Shown here piece by piece: positions 35,445-41,116 of a stretch of DNA of 41,116 nucleotides. The stretch's first letter is position 1; the number at the start of each line of letters is the position of its first letter. The notes beneath the pieces are model-generated. The model made no database searches, had not been told where the DNA came from, and worked only from the letters and a program-made list of their open reading frames with translations. The stretch spans positions 1 to 41,116 of the forward strand of contig CALWCS010000102.1 of NCBI GenBank assembly GCA_944376425.1. The letters run 5' to 3'. Both the position numbers and the translations under genes were made by a program. This stretch comes from an uncultured Lachnospiraceae bacterium. GTDB taxonomy: Bacteria > Bacillota > Clostridia > Lachnospirales > Lachnospiraceae.

Positions 35445-35870
35445 ATGATCATTGAGACAAACAGCGAAAAGGAAACATTTGAACTTGGAAAAAAGATAGG
35501 ACGGCAGGCAAAAGCAGGAGAAATTTACACACTGGATGGAGACTTAGGCGTAGGAAAGACGATTTTTACAAAGGGAGTCGCAGCAGGACTTGGAATAGAA
35601 GAACCGGTAAGCAGTCCTACTTTTACGATTGTTCAAATTTATGAGGAAGGCAGAATGCCGTTTTATCACTTTGACGTATACCGAATTGGAGATCCAGAAG
35701 AGATGGAGGAGATCGGATATGAAGATTATTTTTTTGGAGAAGGAGTTTGCATGATCGAATGGGCAAACCTGATAGAAGAACTGCTGCCGGAACATGTAAT
35801 TCGGGTGAAGATTGAGAAAGATTTGGAAAAAGGATTTGACTATAGAAAGATTTGTATTGGGGAGGCATAA
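35445..35870 (+). CDS. tsaE: tRNA threonylcarbamoyladenosine synthesis ATPase TsaE
   Basis: TsaE is the ATPase of the TsaBDE complex that makes t6A at position 37 of ANN-decoding tRNAs. The 141-residue product has Walker A GDLGVGKTIFTKG (about residue 33), the SSPTFTIVQIYEE switch segment (about residue 53), HFDVYRI (about residue 75) and IEWAN (about residue 105), all diagnostic. RBS AGGAGG lies 14 bases upstream. It ends 3 bases before tsaB, so the two form an operon. Confidence 0.96.
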   Translation: MIIETNSEKETFELGKKIGRQAKAGEIYTLDGDLGVGKTIFTKGVAAGLGIEEPVSSPTFTIVQIYEEGRMPFYHFDVYRIGDPEEMEEIGYEDYFFGEGVCMIEWANLIEELLPEHVIRVKIEKDLEKGFDYRKICIGEA

Positions 35871-35873
35871 AAA

Positions 35874-36587
35874 ATGAAGATATTAGCGCTTGACAGTTCT
35901 GGGCTGGTGGCATCGGTCGCAGTCGTAGAGGATGATAATCTGATTGCCGAGTATACGGTAAATTATAAAAAGACACATTCTCAGACATTGCTTCCGATGC
36001 TGGATGAGATTGTAAAAATGACAGAGCTGGATTTAGACACGATTGATGCAGTGGCAGTAGCGGCAGGACCGGGATCGTTTACCGGGCTTAGAATCGGATC
36101 CGCAACTGCGAAAGGATTGGGACTTGCCCTGAAGAAACCGCTGATTGGCGTTCCGACACTGGAAGGACTTGCTTATAATCTATATAATACGAAAGGCTTG
36201 ATCTGTCCGTTGATGGATGCGAGAAGGAATCAGGTTTATACAGGAATTTATGAATTTGATCATTCGCAATTTCGAACGGTAAAAGAACAGACGGCAACAG
36301 CAATTGAAAAGATTATGGAGGAAATCAATAAAATAGGAAAAGAAGTGACATTCCTGGGAGATGGCGTGAAAGTTTATCAAGGTGTCATAGAGCAGCTTTG
36401 CAGCGTGCCTTATACGTTTGCTCCGCCGCATGTAAACAAGCAAAGAGCCGGAGCGATTGCCGCGCTTGCAAAAGAATATTTAAAACAAGGCAAGACAGAA
36501 GATCCGAAAGATCATAAACCGGAATATCTTCGTCTGTCTCAGGCAGAGAGAGAGCGTATGGAAAAAGAGCAAAAACAAGGGGCTTAA
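35874..36587 (+). CDS. tsaB: tRNA t6A synthesis protein TsaB
   Basis: TsaB is the inactive ASKHA-fold partner that dimerises with TsaD in t6A synthesis. The 237-residue product starts MKILALDSSGLVASVAVVED, has the HSQTLLPMLDE segment (about residue 38), and the AAGPGSFTGLRIG signature (about residue 62) of the family. GGAGG precedes the ATG. It is followed 6 bases later by rimI, the usual partner in Firmicutes. Confidence 0.95.
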   Translation: MKILALDSSGLVASVAVVEDDNLIAEYTVNYKKTHSQTLLPMLDEIVKMTELDLDTIDAVAVAAGPGSFTGLRIGSATAKGLGLALKKPLIGVPTLEGLAYNLYNTKGLICPLMDARRNQVYTGIYEFDHSQFRTVKEQTATAIEKIMEEINKIGKEVTFLGDGVKVYQGVIEQLCSVPYTFAPPHVNKQRAGAIAALAKEYLKQGKTEDPKDHKPEYLRLSQAERERMEKEQKQGA

Positions 36588-36593
36588 TGTGGG

Positions 36594-37028
36594 ATGGAAA
36601 AGATCAGAGAAATGAGAGAGGAAGATCTTGATCAGGTTGCACAGCTGGAAGAAGAAACTTTTTCGATGCCGTGGAGCCGGCAAAGTCTGTTTTCTTTTTT
36701 GAAGCGAGAGGACACTGTGTTTCTGGTAACGGAAAAAGAAGAAGAAATCTTGGGATACTGCGGATATCTGCAGGTGTTCGATGAGGCGGATATTTTAAAC
36801 GTAGCAGTAAAAGAAAAATATCGGGGACGCCATATCGGTACAGATATGATAGAAAAGCTGATAGAGACAGGAAAAAAGAACGGGATTTCTCAATTTACCT
36901 TAGAAGTGCGCCAAAGCAATCTGAGAGCCATTCATATCTATGAAAAAGCAGGTTTTGTCTCAGTGGGAATACGAAAAAATTTTTATGAAAAGCCGGCAGA
37001 AAATGCAGTAATTATGCGGAGACAGTGA
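36594..37028 (+). CDS. rimI: Ribosomal protein S18 alanine N-acetyltransferase (GNAT family)
   Basis: The 144-residue GNAT protein acetylates a protein N-terminus, by family that of ribosomal protein S18. The acetyl-CoA loop is VKEKYRGRHIGTDMIEKL (about residues 79-95) and LEVRQSNLRAIHIYEKAGF (about 104-122) is the conserved C-terminal motif. Its position after tsaB matches the RimI branch rather than a general GNAT. Start ATG 36594 has only a distant AGGGG, so expression probably depends on coupling with tsaB. Confidence 0.9.
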   Translation: MEKIREMREEDLDQVAQLEEETFSMPWSRQSLFSFLKREDTVFLVTEKEEEILGYCGYLQVFDEADILNVAVKEKYRGRHIGTDMIEKLIETGKKNGISQFTLEVRQSNLRAIHIYEKAGFVSVGIRKNFYEKPAENAVIMRRQ

Positions 37029-37029
37029 A

Positions 37030-37076
37030 AAAGAAAGAGAATGACAGCTTTTAAAAGATGGAATTCTCTTTCTTTT
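37030..37076 (+). terminator. Intrinsic terminator after rimI
   Basis: A perfect 13-bp A/T-rich stem (37030-37042 with 37063-37075), 20-base loop, then TATTT. It ends the tsaE-tsaB-rimI operon. Confidence 0.8.
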
Positions 37077-37147
37077 ATTTCCCAGTAGTTTTTTCGACAC
37101 AGTTCGCTATATAATGGAGGCAAGCAAAAAGAAAGAAGAGGGACGAC

Positions 37148-37393
37148 ATGAAAAAATATGAAAAAAATAAGATAAAAGAAGTCGTATGCAATCGCTGCGG
37201 AAAGCGGATCGCTGTAGAACACGGAATTGCAGAAGAAGAAGTTTTTCATGTAGAAAAGCGATGGGGATATTTTTCAAAAAAAGATATGAAAAAAGATTCG
37301 TTTGATCTGTGCGAAAAATGTTATGATGAGGTGACTGCTGAATTTGTAATTCCAGTAGAAACGAAAGAAGAGATTGAATTTTTTCCGTGTTAG
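37148..37393 (+). CDS. Small zinc-ribbon-like hypothetical protein
   Basis: The 81-residue product has two CxxC pairs, CNRC at residues 14-17 and CEKC in FDLCEKCYDEV near residue 56, as in a small zinc ribbon that binds one metal. The middle is charged and likely helical or stranded (GYFSKKDMKKDSF). RBS AAGAGGG precedes the ATG, and a TATAAT (37110-37115) may be its -10 box. It lies alone between the rimI terminator and rnz. I do not recognise the family; a nucleic-acid or protein binding role is a guess from the fold. Confidence 0.72.
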   Translation: MKKYEKNKIKEVVCNRCGKRIAVEHGIAEEEVFHVEKRWGYFSKKDMKKDSFDLCEKCYDEVTAEFVIPVETKEEIEFFPC

Positions 37394-37421
37394 AAGAGAA
37401 ATACAGAAATGGTCATGCGGG

Positions 37422-37450
37422 TTGTGAGAACGTAGAAATTGTGTTAAAAT
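37422..37450 (+). promoter_or_regulatory. Promoter of rnz-tsaD
   Basis: TTGTGA (37422-37427), 17-base spacer, TAAAAT (37445-37450). The leader that follows carries a strong hairpin. Confidence 0.55.
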
Positions 37451-37490
37451 AAAAAAATACCATTTGCTCAAAAAGATGTGAGCGAAGGCG

Positions 37491-37534
37491 GAGAGGAGAC
37501 GAGAAAATGCAAGAAGCCCAAAAGGTCTCCTCTC
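37491..37534 (+). promoter_or_regulatory. Stem-loop in the rnz leader
   Basis: A perfect 10-bp stem (GAGAGGAGAC 37491-37500 with GTCTCCTCTC 37525-37534) and 24-base loop that holds an in-frame ATG (37507). It has no T run, so it is not a terminator. The stem also hides an AGGAG sequence that could otherwise serve that ATG. Confidence 0.5.
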
Positions 37535-37587
37535 TGAATTTTCATGAAAATCGATACAAAAAGCGGAGCAACAGACAAGGAGGAAGA

Positions 37588-38499
37588 ATGTTAGATATTT
37601 GTTTATTAGGGACAGGAGGAATGATGCCTCTTCCGAGAAGATGGCTGACTGCAATGATGGCAAGATTTAACGGAAGCAGTCTGCTGATTGATTGCGGCGA
37701 GGGAACACAAGTGGCGATTAAAGAGAAAGGATGGAGTTTTAAGCCGATTGATACGATCTGTTTTACTCACTATCACGGAGATCATATCAGCGGACTTCCG
37801 GGACTTTTGCTGACGATGGGAAACGCAGATCGGACAGAACCTTTGACTTTAATTGGACCAAAAGGTCTAGAACGGGTAGTCAATGCGCTTCGTGTCATTG
37901 CTCCGGAACTGCCTTTTCCAATTATCTTTCAAGAGATTCAGGGAATCGAGCAGAATTTTGAACAAAATGGATATCGGATTAAGGCTTTTAAAGTAAATCA
38001 TAATGTCCTGTGTTATGGTTATACGATTGAGATTGACCGTGCCGGAAAGTTTGATGTGGATCGTGCAAAAGAACAAAAAATACCGCTGAAATACTGGAAT
38101 CCTCTGCAAAAGGGAATAACAATAGAAGAAGAGGGAAAGGTGTATACTCCCGATATGGTACTTGGAGCGCCCAGAAAAGGAATTAAAGTGACGTATTGCA
38201 CAGATACAAGACCGGTCAATGCCATTGCAGAAAATGCGAAAGGTTCTGATTTGTTTATCTGTGAAGGAATGTATGGGGAGCCGGGAAAAGAAGAGAAAGC
38301 AGTAGGATATAAACATATGACATTTAAAGAAGCTGCATATCTGGCAAAAGCAGCAGATGTAAAGGAAATGTGGCTGACACATTACAGTCCCTCTCTGACC
38401 AGACCAGAAGAGTTTATGGATGAAGTAAGAGAGATCTTTCCAAATAGTTTTCCGGGAAAAGATGGAAAAACAGTAGAACTGGATTTTGAAGAGGATTAA
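37588..38499 (+). CDS. rnz: Ribonuclease Z
   Basis: RNase Z removes the 3' trailer of tRNA precursors, needed where CCA is not encoded, as in both tRNA genes of this window. The 303-residue product is the short form, starting MLDICLLGTGGMMPLPRRW, with the metal site FTHYHGDHISGLPGL (about residue 51), a second metal region CTDTRPV and EGMYGE (about 208-230), and MWLTHYSPSL (about residue 267). ATG 37588 follows AAGGAGG and matches relatives. The same frame is open from ATG 37507, which would add 27 basic residues. It stops 3 bases before tsaD. Confidence 0.94.
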   Translation: MLDICLLGTGGMMPLPRRWLTAMMARFNGSSLLIDCGEGTQVAIKEKGWSFKPIDTICFTHYHGDHISGLPGLLLTMGNADRTEPLTLIGPKGLERVVNALRVIAPELPFPIIFQEIQGIEQNFEQNGYRIKAFKVNHNVLCYGYTIEIDRAGKFDVDRAKEQKIPLKYWNPLQKGITIEEEGKVYTPDMVLGAPRKGIKVTYCTDTRPVNAIAENAKGSDLFICEGMYGEPGKEEKAVGYKHMTFKEAAYLAKAADVKEMWLTHYSPSLTRPEEFMDEVREIFPNSFPGKDGKTVELDFEED

Positions 38500-38502
38500 A
38501 CA

Positions 38503-39528
38503 ATGGAGAAAAAAGATATTTTAATTTTAGGGATAGAGAGTTCCTGTGACGAAACAGCAGCAGCTGTGGTGAAAAATGGGCGCGAAGTGCTGTCAAATGT
38601 GATTTCTTCACAGATAGAACTACATAAGCTGTATGGCGGCGTTGTGCCGGAGATTGCATCGAGAAAACATATTGAAAAAATTAATCAGGTAATCGAAGAG
38701 GCGCTGAAAACAGCACAGGTAACATTGGAAGATCTGGATGCAGTAGGAGTTACGTACGGACCGGGACTGGTAGGAGCCCTATTGGTTGGGGTTTCGGCAG
38801 CAAAAGCAATCAGTTATGCGAAAAAGCTTCCTCTGATAGGGGTTCATCATATAGAAGGACACATTTCAGCAAATTATATTGAAAACAAAGAACTAAAACC
38901 GCCGTTTGTCTGTCTGGTTGTTTCAGGAGGTCATACGCATCTGGTGATCGTAAGAGATTACGGCAAATATGAGATTATCGGAAAGACGAGAGATGATGCG
39001 GCAGGCGAAGCGTATGATAAAGTCGCAAGAGCAATCGGACTGGGATATCCAGGCGGACCGAAAATTGACAAACTTTCAAAAGAGGGAGATCCGGAGGCAA
39101 TTAAGTTTCCAAAAGCGAAAATAGAAGGCGCTCCGTATGATTTTAGTTTCAGCGGCTTAAAATCAGCTGTTTTAAATTATTTAAACGGAGCACGTATGAA
39201 GGGAGAAAAGGTCAAAGATGCAGATGTTGCGGCATCTTTTCAAAAGGCAGTCTGTGAAGTATTGGTAGAACACGCCGTGGGAGCCGCAAAAGAATATGGA
39301 TTTCAAAAACTGGCAATTGCAGGAGGAGTGGCTTCGAATTCAACGCTTCGTACAATGATGGAGAAAGCATGTAAAGAAAATAATATTTTATTTTACCATC
39401 CGTCTCCTATTTTCTGTACGGATAATGCAGCGATGATCGGCGCAGCAGCATACTATGAATTTCTCGCAGGAACACGCCATGGCTGGGACCTCAATGCAGT
39501 GCCGAATCTGAAATTAGGAGAACGCTAA
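38503..39528 (+). CDS. tsaD: tRNA N6-threonylcarbamoyladenosine transferase TsaD
   Basis: TsaD transfers the threonylcarbamoyl group from TC-AMP to A37 of tRNA. The 341-residue product is full length, with [18 protein letters not shown] at the N-terminus, [11 protein letters not shown], the metal-binding [10 protein letters not shown] (about residues 111-120), [26 protein letters not shown] and [11 protein letters not shown]. Together with tsaE and tsaB about 2 kb upstream the whole TsaBDE complex is encoded here; the TC-AMP maker TsaC is not in the window. Coupled to rnz. Confidence 0.96.
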   Translation: MEKKDILILGIESSCDETAAAVVKNGREVLSNVISSQIELHKLYGGVVPEIASRKHIEKINQVIEEALKTAQVTLEDLDAVGVTYGPGLVGALLVGVSAAKAISYAKKLPLIGVHHIEGHISANYIENKELKPPFVCLVVSGGHTHLVIVRDYGKYEIIGKTRDDAAGEAYDKVARAIGLGYPGGPKIDKLSKEGDPEAIKFPKAKIEGAPYDFSFSGLKSAVLNYLNGARMKGEKVKDADVAASFQKAVCEVLVEHAVGAAKEYGFQKLAIAGGVASNSTLRTMMEKACKENNILFYHPSPIFCTDNAAMIGAAAYYEFLAGTRHGWDLNAVPNLKLGER

Positions 39529-39728
39529 GATACCGTTTTGTCTGTGCAGCTGCGGCAAAAACCTATGACTGAAATGACTGTCCAGCCTCAGGCACGGTAT
39601 CCATCTTTGATGATTTAAAAGGATAGAACATTTCGCATCAAAGAAAGATAGCCGGCATGTTTGAGATGGACGGAAACATTGAAATAATGAAAGAAAACTA
39701 TATCGTATCAGAAAGGAAAGGACAGAAG
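39529..39728. other. Structured gap between tsaD and ispD
   Basis: A 200-base region with two inverted repeats: GATACC (39529-39534) with GGTATC (39596-39601), supported inside by GTGC (39544-39547) with GCAC (39592-39595); and TCTTTGATG (39604-39612) with CATCAAAGA (39636-39644). Neither is followed by a T run, so they are not plain terminators. A direct repeat ATGACTG lies in the first loop. It could be a structured RNA or an intergenic repeat element. Confidence 0.45.
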
Positions 39729-40421
39729 ATGGCAAAAAAGAATCATATAGCCATTGTGCTGGCGGCAGGAAAAGGAAGACGAATGCACAGCGATATCCAA
39801 AAACAGTATTTGCCGATTCATGGAAAACCTGTTTTATTTTATTCTTTAAATGTATTGGAACAATGTCCATTTATAGAAGAAATTGTTTTGGTAACGGGAG
39901 AGGGAGAAGAAAGATACTGCGAAGATGAAATCGTAAAACGATATCATTTTCAGAAAGTAAAGAAAATTGTGTGCGGCGGCAGGGAAAGATATCATTCTGT
40001 GTATGCAGGCATTCAGGCAGTGGGTCAGTGTGATTATCTCTATATTCACGATGGTGCGAGACCATTTTTGACCATGGAGATTCTGGAACGGGGAAGAAAA
40101 GCGGCACAAGAGTACGGAAGCTGCGCAGTAGGAATGCCGGTAAAAGATACGATAAAAATAGCAGATGAGACGGGATTTGTAATTTCAACGCCGCCGCGGG
40201 AAAAATTGTGGATGATCCAGACACCGCAGATTTTTGAATACAATTTGATTAGAGAAGCATATGAAAAATTGATGTGTTCTAATCAAGAAGGCATTACAGA
40301 TGATGCAATGGTAGTAGAAACCATGATGGGAAAAAAAGTAAAATTAGTGGAAGGAAGCTATCAAAATATTAAGATTACGACGCCGGAAGATTTAAGGATT
40401 GCAGAGATATTTTCGAAATAA
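39729..40421 (+). CDS. ispD: 2-C-methyl-D-erythritol 4-phosphate cytidylyltransferase
   Basis: IspD joins CTP and methylerythritol phosphate in the non-mevalonate isoprenoid pathway. The 230-residue product has the nucleotide-binding loop VLAAGKGRRMHSDIQKQY (about residues 9-26), GGRERYHSVYAGI (about residue 79), HDGARPFL (about residue 105), and WMIQTPQIFEY (about residue 160). ATG 39729 follows AAGGAAAGGA and starts the conserved fold; the frame is open for 24 codons upstream without support. No other isoprenoid gene is present. A/T-rich sequence and a tRNA promoter follow. Confidence 0.94.
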   Translation: MAKKNHIAIVLAAGKGRRMHSDIQKQYLPIHGKPVLFYSLNVLEQCPFIEEIVLVTGEGEERYCEDEIVKRYHFQKVKKIVCGGRERYHSVYAGIQAVGQCDYLYIHDGARPFLTMEILERGRKAAQEYGSCAVGMPVKDTIKIADETGFVISTPPREKLWMIQTPQIFEYNLIREAYEKLMCSNQEGITDDAMVVETMMGKKVKLVEGSYQNIKITTPEDLRIAEIFSK

Positions 40422-40452
40422 TAAAAAAATTGGAAAAATTTCAAAAAAAGTG

Positions 40453-40481
40453 TTGACAGATGGAAAACGGAATGATATTAT
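40453..40481 (+). promoter_or_regulatory. Promoter of the tRNA-Ser pair
   Basis: TTGACA (40453-40458), 17-base spacer, TATTAT (40476-40481), 51 bases before the first tRNA. Confidence 0.72.
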
Positions 40482-40532
40482 ATTTCTTGCATTGAGCGCA
40501 GCAAAAAAATAGAATAAGCTCATATGTCAGAT

Positions 40533-40618
40533 GGAGAGGTATCGAAGCGGTCATAACGAGGCGGTCTTGAAAACCGTTTGTCCGAAAGGGCGCGTGGGTT
40601 CGAATCCCACCCTCTCCG
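40533..40618 (+). tRNA. tRNA-Ser (anticodon TGA)
   Basis: The acceptor stem pairs GGAGAGG with CCTCTCC, the anticodon loop CTTGAAA gives TGA, a long variable arm is present as expected for serine, and GTTCGAATC forms the T loop. CCA is not encoded after the discriminator G. Confidence 0.96.
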
Positions 40619-40676
40619 TTTAAAATAAAATGAATTGTATTTAAAAATTGAATATTAAAATAAATTCAGGCATTGT

Positions 40677-40765
40677 GGAGAAGTACCCAAGTGGTTGAAG
40701 GGGCTCCCCTGGAAAGGGAGTAGGTCGTTAGTAGCGGTGCGAGGGTTCAAATCCCTCCTTCTCCG
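40677..40765 (+). tRNA. tRNA-Ser (anticodon GGA)
   Basis: The acceptor stem pairs GGAGAAG with CTTCTCC, the anticodon loop CTGGAAA gives GGA, with a long variable arm and T loop GTTCAAATC. No encoded CCA. A small hairpin (40766-40772 with 40780-40786) follows at once and may help end the transcript. Confidence 0.96.
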
Positions 40766-40792
40766 TTTGATCTGAAAAAGATCAAATACAGA

Positions 40793-40821
40793 TTGACAAA
40801 TCAGAAGATTTGTGATAGAAT
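40793..40821 (+). promoter_or_regulatory. rrn promoter P1
   Basis: TTGACA (40793-40798), 17-base spacer, TAGAAT (40816-40821), about 250 bases before 16S rRNA. Confidence 0.75.
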
Positions 40822-40878
40822 CAGAAAGCTGTCGAAAAAGTTGCAAGAACTTCGAAAAAAAGAAAATAAAAAAAGTTC

Positions 40879-40907
40879 TTGACAAAATAAGTCAAAAGCG
40901 ATATAAT
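40879..40907 (+). promoter_or_regulatory. rrn promoter P2
   Basis: TTGACA (40879-40884), 17-base spacer, TATAAT (40902-40907): full consensus. It lies 86 bases after P1, a tandem arrangement usual for rRNA operons. The leader to 41071 is untranslated. Confidence 0.85.
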
Positions 40908-41071
40908 ACAAAAGCTGTTGCGAAAGACGGACAGCAAAGAACCTTGATAACTGAACAGTAAAACAACCTTGAAAATTCGAAAGAGTAAGAGAACGTGTGA
41001 AAACACAACCTAAAACAGTAAGAACGGGAAAGATAGCCAAGTGTTATCATGACCGGAATCAAACAAACAGA

Positions 41072-41116
<45 letters not shown>

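Overview
The window looks like chromosome of a low-GC Gram-positive anaerobe of the Clostridia, most likely a Lachnospiraceae-type gut bacterium. The case rests on A/T-rich DNA with strong AGGAGG ribosome binding sites, an [FeFe] hydrogenase, an ECF-type riboflavin transporter under an FMN riboswitch, the hpf-secA-prfB order, and a 16S rRNA start typical of Firmicutes at the right edge. No phage, transposase, integrase, CRISPR array or plasmid gene was found.

Layout. 1-5120: 3' end of glutamine-dependent NAD synthetase, a membrane-anchored hypothetical protein, a DegV protein, a PAP2 phosphatase, a lipoprotein with four 11-residue repeats, and an isolated HisA of the eukaryotic type. 5158-10583: hibernation factor, a YdjM-like membrane protein, secA, and prfB with its autoregulatory +1 frameshift. 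10608-14928: an aspartate-family amino acid operon (ThrR-like ACT regulator, homoserine dehydrogenase, an ApgM-like probable homoserine kinase, aspartokinase). The aspartokinase frame is broken near its start by one extra G in a G run. 14939-18864: a consensus promoter and an RNA that I read as a ZTP (pfl) riboswitch with terminator, then a two-gene operon for a GltD-like flavoprotein and an [FeFe] hydrogenase.

19102-29336: an extracellular glycoside locus. Two large secreted GH3 enzymes with PA14 domains are tandem paralogues with matching promoters. They are separated by a YczE-like membrane protein and an AraC regulator, and followed by a convergent secreted esterase. 29434-33506: two membrane proteins and the Tex RNA-binding protein. 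33549-35214: FMN riboswitch, ribU, a NUDIX hydrolase. 35224-39528: a possible broken small ORF and the tsaE-tsaB-rimI / zinc-ribbon / rnz-tsaD cluster for t6A modification and tRNA maturation. 39729-41116: ispD, two tRNA-Ser genes, tandem rrn promoters and the first bases of 16S rRNA.

The most interesting element is the ZTP riboswitch placed before a hydrogenase operon, which would tie H2 metabolism to folate/purine one-carbon status. All calls come from reading the sequence. No database search or folding program was run.
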